64,000 nucleotides of DNA from Ciona intestinalis (taxonomy: Eukaryota; Chordata; Ascidiacea; Phlebobranchia; Cionidae): positions 62,001 to 126,000 of the forward strand of contig NW_004190446.2 in the NCBI RefSeq assembly GCF_000224145.3, written 5' to 3'. The notes beneath the pieces are model-generated. The model saw only the letters and a program-made list of their open reading frames with translations. It was not told the DNA's origin and ran no database searches. Position numbers and translations under genes: made by a program. Positions 1 to 12,284 of this stretch are shown in pieces; positions within the stretch are counted from its first letter, which is position 1, and every line of letters starts with the position of its first letter.

Positions 1-66
1 GCCACAGTGTAAGACTTCATACAGAATGTTGGGAAAGTCACAGTGCACAAATATAGTAACAGACAT

Positions 67-566
67 NNNNNNNNNNNNNNNNNNNNNNNNNNNNNNNNNN
101 NNNNNNNNNNNNNNNNNNNNNNNNNNNNNNNNNNNNNNNNNNNNNNNNNNNNNNNNNNNNNNNNNNNNNNNNNNNNNNNNNNNNNNNNNNNNNNNNNNNN
201 NNNNNNNNNNNNNNNNNNNNNNNNNNNNNNNNNNNNNNNNNNNNNNNNNNNNNNNNNNNNNNNNNNNNNNNNNNNNNNNNNNNNNNNNNNNNNNNNNNNN
301 NNNNNNNNNNNNNNNNNNNNNNNNNNNNNNNNNNNNNNNNNNNNNNNNNNNNNNNNNNNNNNNNNNNNNNNNNNNNNNNNNNNNNNNNNNNNNNNNNNNN
401 NNNNNNNNNNNNNNNNNNNNNNNNNNNNNNNNNNNNNNNNNNNNNNNNNNNNNNNNNNNNNNNNNNNNNNNNNNNNNNNNNNNNNNNNNNNNNNNNNNNN
501 NNNNNNNNNNNNNNNNNNNNNNNNNNNNNNNNNNNNNNNNNNNNNNNNNNNNNNNNNNNNNNNNNN
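67..566. other. Assembly gap (500 N)
   Basis: A run of 500 N, a round number that suggests a placeholder gap rather than a measured length. It lies downstream of the last visible UBR exon. The 66 bases to its left repeat an intron sequence found at 3808-3873, so the assembly around it is suspect. Confidence 0.99.
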
Positions 567-599
567 TGGAAACATATAATCAATCGGAAGGCTTGTAGA

Positions 600-910
600 C
601 CTAATCCCAGACCTAGTTGTGCCTCACTGAAGACGTCACTCTTATTGAATAGAATCTCTTTTATTGAGTGTCTATAAACTGTCTCAGTGGGGTCTAGATG
701 GTAGCACCCTGGGTGTTGGGGTAATAGACCTACATCCCAGGTCTCAGGCGTGGCTCACTGAAGACCTCACCCTTATAGCATAGAAACTTCATTATTGAGC
801 ATCTATAAACTGCCTCAGTGGGGTCTAGATGGTAGCACCCTGGGTGTTGGGGTTATAGACCTACATCCCAGGTCTCAGGTGTACCCTAGTGAAGACCTCA
901 CCATTATAGA
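600..910 (+). repeat. Tandem copies of a ~131-bp dispersed repeat
   Basis: About two and a half copies follow one another with a spacing of 131 bp (the motif GGTCTAGATGGTAGCACC recurs at 691 and 822). Each copy carries the block CACCCTGGGTGTTGGGGT and then CATCCCAGGTCTCAGG. Related single copies lie near 17560-17750 and 20560-20725, and a reverse fragment near 48940-48990. The second half resembles the shorter repeat seen at 46500-46890, so the two are probably one superfamily. Confidence 0.8.
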
Positions 911-993
911 ATATGATACAACAATCTCTTTTACATTGCAAACAAAATATATTTACCTAGGCTTAAATTATTTGCCTTTTTCCTTTTCAAGAC

Positions 994-3900
994 CTCATTA
1001 TGTGCGTTGGCTTGTCCAGAGTTATAATGGTAGAAGAAGGGTGAGATGTGATCCAGGTGGTCGGTCTTTAGTTCGTACCTGGAGGGCGGAACATTAAGTT
1101 TACTTTATCCAATATTGCACAGAACATGATAACTAATATTTTATAATTATTTAAATATTTGTATAGTTGTAATCTGTTACTTCTGCTACCAGGCATAATA
1201 TAAATAATATTTATTTCCTGATGAGGCATGCCACATGGAAGACGAAACGTTAGAAGTACACCGTGTTTTTTACACCAGAGGAGCCACTAATATATTATTT
1301 GTATAGTTGGTTCAGCAGCCACGTTTTACTTTTTCTGAAGTTGTTTTTACGCTACAGTGTTTTAAACACTAACATTTTGTTGTTATCCTCTTTTTCTTTG
1401 TTACTGTAATAAACTTGGAATAAAATAACTAATACTCTATTTAATCAAATACAATTGAATACAAGTTAATTTACATAGTTCTATGGTTTAGTAATGGGAG
1501 ATATACATTATATTATGTGCTAATGATATCCATCTTACCCCACGTTACTATATTATATAAATATTAAAAATAAAACTGAATTCATAACTATTTCCTTTGA
1601 TTACAATAACAGTTACAACAATAACTTCACTTTACTTGATTGTAGCACTTTTTTGTTAAATTTAATGAAGTTTTTTTTGAACAATTTAATGATTTAGAAG
1701 TTGTAAGAATTACCTGGCAACTGAGTTAACACTGGTTGACGGTTTATAATCAGCAACCTCCGATAATATTCGCTCCCAATCTGGATTGTCCATCGCCTGT
1801 TAAATGGTTGATAAATATGTTGCTTATGTAATAACATTGTACACCAGGAACACACAATGTATAAGGCAAGCAGGTAATTTTGAAATTTTTTTTAGAAATT
1901 TTTTACAAAGTTAATGTTTTGTCTTAATCACCACAGTCTGCTACAGAACAAACACTCTGTTTTTTCTCTAAAACGTCTGTGTGTCATGTCTGCTCACAAT
2001 GCCTATACGGAATTATTATTTAAAGATGTTTGTAAGTGCAGTATGAACAAGGTTACTCGATACTATTTGGCAAAAAATTTTGGCCAGTTTAAAAAAGGGT
2101 ACGCAAGAAGGAACTTAACTTGTGTATCTATGCTTTATTACTTGGCAACTAAAACTTAGTGGGTCACATTCGGTATTACGTAATTACTGTCCCGAGTTAT
2201 TTGCCCATCGCCATTGCGTAATTACAGCCACTACCTTCTTCTTTTACCAAACTCTCTCAATTGCCTTTTTTTTACTGTTGTCGTTTTCGCACACGAAAGT
2301 GTGAAGTCTAACCATTCTAATAAAAGCGATCTTGGGCTCAACATTGCTACAATACAAATACACTCATACACACAAGCCTCACCTCTTCTCCCAGGTATTT
2401 ATGGATCTTAGAATGAGGTTTTGCCCCATCACCCAACGTATGTATAACTTCCCTCTTCAATATTTCATCCCATGTCACCTCGCCCACCCCCACCATGTAC
2501 CTCTCAACCACCACAAATATTAAGATGGAAATGAATTCTTCTGTGAATGAAGTCAAATGCTGGGAAAGAAAATTCTTGTAATACAATCTTATAATATAAG
2601 TTTTCGGTGTTTTGTCAAAAACTGGAGGCTTAGCATTGGGGTGTATAGAACAGAACACCCGTGTTATAACAACTGTCGAATTACTTGCCACACAAGGATA
2701 AATAAGTTATATACATGCTATCTTGTAAGCGGGCACGAGGTGTATATACAGAACACCAGTGTTATAACGACTGTCGTTGCCCCGCCATCGAGGATAAATA
2801 AGTTAGATACGTGGTAACTTGTAAGCGGGCACGAGGTGTATATACAGAACACCAGTGTTATAACGACTGTCGTTGCCCCGCCATTGAGGATAAATAAGTT
2901 AGATACGTGGTAACTTGTAAGCGGGCACGAGGTGTATATACAGAACACCAGTGTTATAACGACTGTCGTTGCCCCGCCATTGAGGATAAATAAGTTAGAT
3001 ACGTGGTAACTTGTAAGCGGGCACGAGGTGTATATACAGAACACCGGTGTTATAACGACTGTCGTTGCCCCGCCATCGAGGATAAATAAGTTAGATACGT
3101 GGTAACTTGTAAGCGGGCACGAGGTGTATGAAGGGAACACACTTGTTATAACGACTGTTGTTGCATAAAGCAAATATTCTTAATGTAAAAAACATTTATA
3201 AGATATCCATGCCCACCTCTTCAAACCTCGTGTCATCCATTAAATTCATTTTATCGAGAATCGCGACAAAAAAATGATCGGGGTCCATGTTGGCGGCGCA
3301 CGCTTGTAATAACTGGATGTCTCGGTTGAACGACTCCGTTCTGCACCGATAGTCACGGCAATAGAACACTTGGTTAGCGAGCGATAAACCGTTTCGTCTC
3401 CACGCTCCAGCGAACACTTGACCACACAAAGACAGACATCGCATAGAGGGCTCAGCAAGCGATAAAATATCAAAAGAAATTCCGATTTCTTCAAACTTAA
3501 TGCCCAAGCTTCCACATTTAACGAACAGTCCCGCTAATAATCTCGTTAGAGGATAATGGACCGACACAGGTTTCTCTGTGATGTCATAATCAACACATTG
3601 ATACGTGGTACCATTGTAAGGAACGAGTTTGATCAGATTTTCACGCTGGTACAAACTTTTCATGAAGCCAACAACGCATCTCACACATTCCATCGTTGTC
3701 GCTTTCTGGATAAAAATTATAAAGTTAAATTAGGAGTAATTTTGGCAAGAGAAAAATAAGTAAGTGCAAACGCCACTTAAGATTATAATAACATTAAGCC
3801 TAGCCATGCCACAGTGTAAGACTTCATACAGAATGTTGGGAAAGTCACAGTGCACAAATATAGTAACAGACATGTTCCAGTATAGAATCCGGAGGTAAAT

Positions 3901-6900
3901 ATGAATGACAATTATAAATGTATGAAAATGACTGGGAACTGTGTTGTCGATGGAGCATGAAACGAAGCGGCACCGGTCGCATGAACGACTTAAATGGACT
4001 TCCCGGGTGTTGGGGTAATGAGCCAAATCTGGCCTAAATCCCAGGTCCTTGACGAGGACCTCACCCACAAAGAATAGAATAGAATCGAATTTCTTATTTT
4101 GTTTCTAAACACCTCAATCAGTAAATATAAAATAATGATTAGAATATTGCACAGTGACTTTCAAAACACCCATATAGAATAGAAAGTAAAATAAGCAATG
4201 TTAACACATACTCACATTAACACAACACCATTTATAGAGTTGCCTCATAATAGGAATGAACCTCATATGCATTGTCACACCACTCTCCCACTCTTGTTCA
4301 CGCTCAAGGTGGCGATCACGTTTACGAACAACCGCGTCCATTCCCTGTGTGGTTTAAATTAGTAACCAGGGGATACTTGGTTCAGGGCTCAATGGTGCTA
4401 CTATTGTGGCATATGTATTTTACATATTTTTATGTTTTTAAATTGAACATAAAACACAAGATTCGAGGCTGAATGCTGCTACATTTGTTAGCGTATGTAT
4501 TTGGGGCGGGGTCATTTTTAGCATGGCTGACAATTTCTCTAACCCATTAGTGACCACTGGGTTTGAGCAATTGTTGTCAAGTGTCATACGCCCACACTGG
4601 TAGCAACATCAAGCCTTAAACATTTATGAATTAACTTTTAAACTAACACTATGCGTAACTATGACATCACAAACCTCCATTGAAGCAAGATAATGGGCAA
4701 AGTTAGCAAAGAATTGTTGAAACTTTTCACTGATGGCTTGTGTCCATTGTGTTGGTACATTAGTAAGGGCGTACCTGAGGTTAAATGAACTCTAATAAAT
4801 TCTGTGAATCTGACCCTGATTTTGTGCTCGCGGAGTTGAGCAATTCTTGTGTTAAGAAATACAGTAAGGGGACTAAATGAGATTTATAAGCTTAAACATA
4901 AACATTGAAGGTCATTTTAACCTGATTGAGACGACCTGAATTAGACGTTGAAACGTCAATCAGCAAAATTCTTGCTGGAAGAGACAAGGGTAAGCCTGCC
5001 CACCCTACCACCCCAGGTTTGGTGCCTATGATAATACCCCATATGCGCATATATGCTGAAGACATAGTTTCCACGTCCTCTTACTTAAGATCATAGAAAC
5101 AAAATCCCGTCCTCCTTAAGTTCTTCTGCAGCCTCCTTGGATCAAACTTGAGGGAGATCTCGTGTTCCTCCCGATGATCCGATGTCCTTACGCAACATAC
5201 GCTAATCATGGTGTCCGTGATTACGTTAAGGAGGTTGTGTTCCACCATGAGGTAATGAACCTTGAAATGATTGAATGGGACTTGTTTATTATTTGTAGTG
5301 GGGTAATGATGGTGGTAACAACACAGTTGTTCTGTTTCACCTATGTAACTTGCTTTATCCTTGCAAGGCGGGGCAATGTTTCATACACCTCGTGCCCACT
5401 TACGAGTTACAACGTATGTAACTTTGTGGATGAACTTGTTTATTCTGTATGGCCGACAATTTAACTTTATGGGTGTTTTGTGCGGTAGCAAGAATATAAC
5501 AGTTGGTGTCTTAACAATTCCTAACTCGTAATATTCAAGAAACTACGTACAGTGAACAGTTGGACAACTCACCAAAGTACGTACAGTAAACAGTTGGACA
5601 ACTTACCAAAGTAGGTACAGTAAACAGTTGGACAACTCACCAAAGTACGTACAGTGAACAGTTGGACAACTTACCAAAGTAGGTACAGTGAACAGTTGGA
5701 CAGATATTGACGTGATGGATTCTGAATGTTCATGGTCGTCCAACAAATACTGAGATATTAACTTTGGGTAAGCTTTGACGTAAGCCACGGCAAAGATCCG
5801 CTTCTGGTCGTTGAACAATAAACAAGTTGACATTACAAGTTGATGGTAAGCATTCCTTGCAACTGTGGAATGAATGTTAAGTGAGTATACACACCAAGGG
5901 GTACATAAGGTTTAATGCAGTGGTGGAGTATATATATATATATATATATACAGGGTCTGGGGAGTATATTGAAAGTTTTAAATACATGATTAAATGAATG
6001 AAAAATAATCCTCGCATGGTGGAGCAGGGACAGTTGTTATAACACGGGTGTTCTGTTTTATACACCTCGTGCCCACTTACGAGTTACCACGTATGTAACT
6101 TGTTTATCCTCGCATGGCAGGGCAACGGCAGTCGTTATACCACGGGTGTTTTGTTTTATAAGCCTCCTGCCCGCTTACAAGTTAGAACATATGTTACTTA
6201 CAACCTCGCACGGCGGGACAAACAACAGTCATAAGTAACTGTGTGGGTGATTTCCTGCATGGCTGACAATTTGAACAACTTATAGTATATTTTAATTAAA
6301 CTTTTTATTTGGTATTTTTGCAATAGTTTCACAATAGGCTTGTAATTTTGAAAACAACTGGTTAAAAATATTTAAAGTTGAAATCTATGTAGAAACCAAC
6401 CTTTCCACAGCTTTGTGTCACTCATCATGAGCATTGTGATGAAACTATCCCCATTGTCTTGTGGTTTCAGTAAAACATGGCATAGGATCAAACGAAGGCC
6501 CTCTGTGGGAAAAAACAGGGCTTAAATATGAGGTTAATTGGCCGTTTAGGAAGCCGCCTGTTTCATTCTATTCTATGGGTGAGGTCTCACAGAAAGGCAC
6601 AGTTCTAGGATTTAGGTCAGGTCAAGGTTGAAACGTGGTTTCACAAATATGATGTTAATTCATTCAAGATCAAACAAGACAAGTTTTTGCTTTAATGAAA
6701 AAAGAGCAGTGGTTTCCAAACTGGGGTCTGCGGACCAACCGAGGTCCACAGCAGTTTTAGAGGGTCACCAATGTACAGCAATGATTGTGATTCCATAAAA
6801 AAAGCTTTCTAATGCGTTCTTTAAATTTTACATGGCCACGAAATATCAAAATAATTGCAAAGGGTCTGCCAGGCAAAATTTTTAGAAAAGTTCGGAATCC

Positions 6901-9900
6901 CTGATTCAAAGTATTCTGGTATATAAAACTTATAAAATACATTTATTAGCAATTAGCGGACCACTACACCAAGATTTGATAAACATTACCTGATATTTCA
7001 GCAAGTTTAGTTAACCAAGCCAATATCTCCAGTGCAAACTCCTGGTACACAACATTGTAGATATGCATCACCTCAGTTTTAAGCGTATCTAGTGAATTAT
7101 GGAGAGGGTTCTGTAAAATAAACAGAAACGATAAATTATTACAAAAAAATGATCCAGCTTTAGTGTTTGAAGGTTCTCAGACAGTTCCCGACATACATAC
7201 AAAATACAAAGTCCAATTGTGCTTAAAAATGTCATATAATATTTTACCAAAAACAAGAAAAAAATCACTGAAAAGTAATCACCCACAAAATTACATACGT
7301 GGTAATTCGCAAGTGGGCATAAGATGTATGAAACAGAACACCTGTGTTGTAACGACTGACGGCCATGCAAGGATAAATAAGCATAATATGCTATAGATAA
7401 GAATACCATGGGATTCTGAACTTGTTTTCACAATTAACTTAATAAATTACTTCATAGAACAAGATTATGCAGAGTTAACATTATATCAATCTACATATTA
7501 ATATACTCACAGTAACTAATTCTTTTGCATTACGACACTGGGTCTTGCTTCCACACAAAACTGTGCTTCTACCCTGGAACACAAGGTCCAAATAAAGGTT
7601 AATAATGTACAAGTGTGTGTTTAGAAATAGTTTTTATATTATAATGATTTAAAAGCACATTTAAATGTAGTCTTTAGTTAATTAAGCATACATGACATTG
7701 CATGTATACTTTTAGGCTCTTTTAATGGATAATGAGATGCAAATAGTGGTTGGGAAACTAATGTACGAAGCATACATTAAAAAAAACAGTATTATAAAAT
7801 TGGATTATTATGTGTGTACAAAATGGAGCATATATAACTTTATGATACGGTATTAAACTATGTTGCATGGCACACTAGTGTGCTGTAAAAACAGCCTCAA
7901 GAGTGTTGCAAAAAGTTCATTGAGTAATAAGCAATATTAATTATTAAAAAGTTTCACCACATGTTGTATAAACTCGTAAAAATGAGTTTTTAAACTCGAT
8001 GTGCTCTAAACAGATCTAACCAAGTTTAAAAATAATGTGAGAAAAATAAGTGAAGGATCCTACTGTGTTTCCAAAACGTTAGATAATCATTATTAACTAA
8101 ATAAATATTTTAGATATAAAAAACTGCAAAGCATGATTGAACTTAAAATGTACAGTTTGGAACGTTTTAACTAAATGAAGAAATGTGATAAAAACCCATT
8201 ATTGGAAGTTAAATAGAGTTAGAGAACCCAAGGTTAAGGTCGGCAGTGAGCATAAGCCTCACCTCTCGGTCGATCACTGTCGCAAAATCTGCCGCTCGAT
8301 TGCTGGTGCAATGTACGGCATGACTCAGCACTCCGATGACATAATCGAAAGTATGTGACTCATCATTGAATACTACGGTGGCAAACTTGTCGACGCTTGA
8401 ACTGGAATGGTTAAGAATAACTTTTACCCATCTGTTAGGTGGCTTTATACACAAACAAGTAGAAAGTATATTGGTGAGGTTACATTTATAGTTGTCAAAC
8501 ATAGGGAACCTCATTGATTAATGTGGTGAATGCAATATACTTTGGCTCTGCTTGTTTGTATAGACACCTAACAGCAGGAAAAAATCTGGGGTGACATTGT
8601 TACAATACAGTTACACTCATAGTTGTCAAACATAGGGAACCTCATCGATTAATGTGGTGAATGCAATATACTTGGGCTCTGCTTTTTTGTATCACCTAAC
8701 AGCACAGTAAAATCTGTTTTAAAAACAAGGGGGGGTTCTCTCCCCTCTAACAATATGCCTGAATATTTGGGGCAATTTGCTAATTACCCACTAGTTAGGA
8801 ACCATTAGAGCATTGTAAACATAAAAGTAACAAACCTTGATTGCAGGCTTGGTGGGAGGTCTAATACTTCAGTGTGTTCAACAGTAAACATATCAACCAC
8901 AAACTTAAGCAAGGTGTGGAAGAAATATTCTCCATTCTCTTGAAGTTTGGTTGGAAGTCTTGTCCTTGCATCGTCCTGTTGTAATGCAATGTATGTGAAT
9001 AACACTGTATATAAGGACTAATAGATACAGGGTTCAAGGTTTGGGTAAGGTAGCCCATAAAGTGATCAATCTATATCTACCTTTTAAACAACAGTTGCTG
9101 TATATATGATACACTTATGTTACACAGTCATAAGAATATATAAAAATGTGTGTCTGGTGTATAAGTAGACACCCGTTGTAACACGACAGCGAGCATGAGG
9201 TACAGTAGACACCCAACTCGACAGTGAGCATGAGGTACCCACCGATGAATGATGTTGATCTACATTGTGTCGGGAACAGGCAGGATGTTGTTTCCACGCC
9301 TCAGGATCTCCACAATCGCAACATCCTCCTCCAGATGATGAATGAAGCTGAAAATTAAATACAACTTGAGACGGCTCTTCTAGTGTGAAAAAACTGAAGT
9401 CTAGCTAAACGGTTGATGAAACTTCGGAAATACACTATGTTTTTCCATACCAGATGAGCCGTTAAAAAGTTATTTACATTATACAAGACGCTAGAATGTT
9501 ATTATCTCATAGTAGGGTGGGGTAAGATGGTTTATGTTTACATTCTATTATCTCATTAAATTTGGTCGGAAACATAGAATATAACAAAGAGTAGTTGTGT
9601 AAATTTAAATCTTACCTTGTACTTGTGATTTTTATGTTCACTTCTTACAAAACATTCTCTACAAAACACACAGGTTGGGTCGACTGCACAAGATCTGGGG
9701 TGAACAAATGTTATAATTACTTGAAGCCAAAGCAATAAACACCTAACAAGGCGTGCCCTGGAATCAAGGCAGAGGGTTCAGGCCATTCCCATTACTGTGA
9801 CACACAGACTGCTTTTTCGAAGTGAGATGCACACGAAAGTGAGACGCCTACTATAGTTTTGGGTGAGTCTTGGAGGCCAAGATTTAAGTTAGATTTGGCT

Positions 9901-10967
9901 CATTACATCCAAGAAATATAAATATCAACATTTTCCAACCTGCAGGTATACGTTGCTTCACCAGGTCTAAATACACGACCGCAAATATTTGAAGGGTTGT
10001 TCAGTTCTTTCAACTTTAACAAAACCTCTGTTTCATCTCCATCAAGAATGAATCTGGATGTTAAAGTCAAGTGTTATTATAATATATATTTCAAAATACC
10101 TAACTGAAAAAAACTCCAATGAAATGTACTCTAAGAGACATAAGGCATAAAATGTTTCTGCTTTTGCCGGGATAAGCTTATTTAAAAGTTATGAGTAGTG
10201 GGCATCTTTAGTTTTTAAAAGTTGGAGGACCACAATAAAAAATATATATTCCACCTAAAATGGCATCATCAGTCTCTGCTTAAGAAGCAATGAAAAATTA
10301 GGATGTTCTATTCTATATGGGAGAACCTAGACCAGGCATGGCAGGGGACTTGGGATTTTGGCCAGCGTTGTTCTATTACCCATTATTTATAAGGAGGTTC
10401 GTTGTGTTCATGGAAAACGTTAAACCAAATGATTGTTTACCCCCTGTATATTACATCATAATGTAAAACAGCGGGCACTTATTTACAACAACAATTATAT
10501 TATAACAGTTTAGAGTTGCCATGCCATACAAAATTGAACAAATAATGATTGCTGAACAATATAGGATTTACAATGAACATATTATATTCATGGGGTGAGG
10601 TTATTCATTTGTGTTTTAAAACGGCTTTTACTCTGCTGTTTAATGCCTATACATACAAACAAGCAGGGCCTATTATACTATACTCATTACATTAATAAAT
10701 GAGGCTCTTTATGTTTAGCAACTGTGAGTATAAATGTATTTTACAATCATAAACAATGTAATATATTTTTAAAATTAAAACAATTGCTTATGTTAAATTT
10801 TTTTATTAACTATCCAACCTTGAAATGTTTTTCAAAATACTGTCGGATGTTTCTTTGTTTAATACAGATCCAACCGACCAATCAGAGGATGCCACATGTA
10901 AGTTGTCAGCTTCTAGTTTCAGCAGATAGTAAAAATAATCGGCAAAATTTAAGTCAGACGTTAACAT
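994..10967 (-). CDS. UBR1/UBR2-type N-recognin E3 ubiquitin ligase (partial, C-terminus off left edge)
   Basis: Ubiquitin ligase that recognises N-degrons. Seventeen coding exons: 10819-10967, 9940-10053, 9616-9694, 9243-9347, 8836-8975, 8263-8401, 7511-7573, 6990-7110, 6401-6502, 5675-5862, 5085-5260, 4675-4774, 4216-4344, 3217-3705, 2383-2559, 1714-1796, 994-1078. All junction phases agree. Exons 2-4 encode the UBR zinc box ([39 protein letters not shown]). Exon 6 is the ClpS-like domain ([17 protein letters not shown]). Exon 14 carries the conserved PLTRLLAGL and [10 protein letters not shown] blocks, and exon 15 [13 protein letters not shown]. The start is the first ATG after an acceptor at about 10985. 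The RING and C-terminal cap are not in the window. UBR1 and UBR2 are equally similar by eye, so no symbol is given. The donors at 994 (GTCTTG) and 10819 (GTTGGA) are weak. Confidence 0.93.
1210..1290 (+). repeat. Short dispersed repeat with hammerhead-like core
   Basis: The block CTGATGA (1218-1224) followed by CGAAAC (1243-1248) and then GTGTTTTTTACACCAGAGGAGCC resembles sequences at 9380-9475 and 51600-51640. CTGATGA...GAAA is the core order of a hammerhead ribozyme, but stems I and III are not convincing here. It is probably a decayed mobile-element end. Confidence 0.35.
2640..3165. repeat. 96-bp tandem array in a UBR intron
   Basis: Five units with an exact 96-bp period: GTAAGCGGGCACGAGGTGTA recurs at 2725, 2821, 2917, 3013 and 3109. 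It lies in the intron between the exons at 3217-3705 and 2383-2559. As 96 is divisible by three, the minus strand holds a 151-codon open frame of repeated peptide; I treat that as a by-product. Single diverged copies occur through the window (5990-6260, 7285-7390, 28040-28140, 33760-33850, 49755-49965, 55960-56130). Confidence 0.92.
3808..3873. repeat. 66-bp exact copy of the window's first 66 bases
   Basis: Positions 3808-3873, inside a UBR intron, match positions 1-66 without a mismatch. The left copy stops exactly at the N gap at 67, so an assembly duplication is as likely as a real repeat. Confidence 0.9.
4000..4085 (+). repeat. Dispersed 'TGTTGGGGTAATG' repeat, single copy
   Basis: A copy of the short repeat with the order GTGTTGGGGTAATGAGCC, AAATCCCAGGTCC, ACCTCACCCA, AGAATAGAAT. 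It lies in a UBR intron. The same family forms an array at 46500-46890 and has single copies near 6560, 10310, 15620, 21460, 36560, 44465, 55000 and 62800. Confidence 0.7.
5543..5702 (-). repeat. 34-bp minisatellite duplicating a splice donor
   Basis: Four full units and a partial fifth (units start at 5543, 5577, 5611, 5645 and 5679). Read on the minus strand, each full unit is the last codons of UBR exon 10 (QLFTVPTL) followed by the donor and a few intron bases. The donors alternate GTAAGT, GTGAGT, GTAAGT, GTGAGT; exon ends would fall at 5675, 5641, 5607 and 5573. Only the first keeps the frame to the next exon, since 34 is not a multiple of three. Confidence 0.92.
5928..5951. repeat. TA microsatellite
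   Basis: About eleven TA units in a UBR intron. It is followed by a reverse copy of the 96-bp dispersed repeat at about 5990-6260. Confidence 0.9.
5990..6260 (-). repeat. Dispersed 96-bp family, about two diverged copies
   Basis: In reverse orientation to the array at 2640: the blocks GTTATAACACGGGTGTTCTG, ACACCTCGTGCCCACTTACG and GAGTTACCACGTATGTAACT appear, then repeat with changes. Located in a UBR intron. Confidence 0.75.
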
Positions 10968-11035
10968 GCTTGTTCTATTTTTTGGCTGAATGTAAAAAAA
11001 TGAATTGAAAATGTTGCTTAGAGAAAATGGGAACC

Positions 11036-11198
11036 TCATAGGCGCCAAACCTGGGGTGGCAAGGTAAGCAGGCCAAACCCGAGTATTTACTGCATTATTC
11101 AGTAAACGTTACATCCAATAAGAATTTGTTTTACAGGAGTGTGCGTCTATGTTGAAACCCCTGCCTACCCTTCAGTAACAAAGGTTTGGCAACTATGA
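11036..11198. mobile_element. ~160-bp MITE with CCAAACCT terminal inverted repeats
   Basis: The left end reads CATAGGCGCCAAACCTGGGG and the right end AGGTTTGGCAACTATG. These are inverted copies of each other over about 16 bp with a few differences. The inside has no coding capacity. Further copies lie at about 11765-11932 and 19496-19652. Family assignment is not possible from sequence alone. Confidence 0.65.
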
Positions 11199-11764
11199 AG
11201 CCTCAGAAATTGGCACATTGTTTTAAAGTTATGCGGAACTATTGAAATGTTTAGCGCAGCAGCATGCACCACAACTTATGCATTAACACACAAACTATCA
11301 GCTGTTAAAATACAAGGGGTGGAATTTCTGGAAAGCTTGAATGAAAACTGTTGCAATGTTTGCCTAGAAGTGAATAATGCCAGGTTTTTATGGGGAAGTA
11401 ATAAAACAACATATAATATCTATTGCAACAATTTTTGTTGGAAAATTATCCATTAATGTGATAAATACACTGCAGCCTTGAAGCAGCTCTAACTTATGTT
11501 AGCTTTTATCACACGCTCATATTTTGAGTGAGTTTTGAAAGATATATGGAAAAGAAGGAAAATACAACGGAGGAAATAGGCTGATCACTAAAAAGACAAT
11601 GAACCTTAATTATATTAGTTACATGAATAGGAGTGGTAACCATGTAAGTTTAATTATAAATTTGATGCTGAAAAATGTTCAATCAAAAAAAATAAGTATT
11701 TAGAGTTACGTGGGTTTGAAAGGCAAGAAACCATGGAACATGTGGTATAGGGAGTGTATGGAAT

Positions 11765-11932
11765 ATTATTATAGGCACCAAACATGGGGTGGTAAGGTAG
11801 GCAGATCTACCCTAGAGTTTTTACACTACTTTAACTAGTGATTATAACCAGTAAGTAAAATTTGTTTTACAGAAATAAACATCTAACTATCCCTGCCTGT
11901 GTTTTTTAAAAAGTTTGGCGACTATGATAAAA
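11765..11932. mobile_element. Second copy of the CCAAACCT MITE
   Basis: It begins GGCACCAAACATGGGGTGG and ends AAGTTTGGCGACTATG, with the same internal order as the copy at 11036. More diverged at the ends. Confidence 0.6.
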
Positions 11933-12284
11933 ATGCATTGCAACTTGAACCATGGTAAATCCATTAGCACATTTCAAAATTGACAGTGAGTTTGATACCT
12001 GGCAGCCTGTAGCACTACAATGCTATTTTTATTGACCTTGCCGCATACAACAAATTATCTTATTTGAAATTTATAAAGAAGCCACTTTGTATTACATTAT
12101 GCCTGGTAGCAATTTCTGCAGCATTTTTGTGGCACAGAAATGCTTCTAAATGGTGACGCCACTAATTTCTGCTGCTTGCATAAGTTACTTGGTAAACTAA
12201 TGTAGTTTTGATGTGCTATGGACTTTTAACTAATTTTCTAGTGTTGTAATATTAACAAGTTATAATGTTACCTGTCAATCATAT

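Larger units (their letters stand above)
10968..12284. other. Spacer between UBR gene and p44, with two MITE copies
   Basis: No coding exon seen. It should hold the UBR promoter and the 3' end of the p44 transcript. Two copies of one ~160-bp inverted-repeat element lie at about 11036-11198 and 11765-11932. Confidence 0.6.

Noticed and set aside
2640-3165. CRISPR-like array
   Set aside because: The whole 96-bp unit repeats without unique spacers, and the genome is clearly animal.
2718-3173. 151-codon minus-strand open frame of repeated peptide
   Set aside because: It is the 96-bp tandem repeat; 96 is divisible by three, so no stops arise. It lies wholly within a UBR intron.
4892-5074. 60-codon minus-strand open frame ([12 protein letters not shown])
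   Set aside because: It lies in the intron between two phase-matched UBR exons (5085-5260 and 4675-4774) and has no family support.
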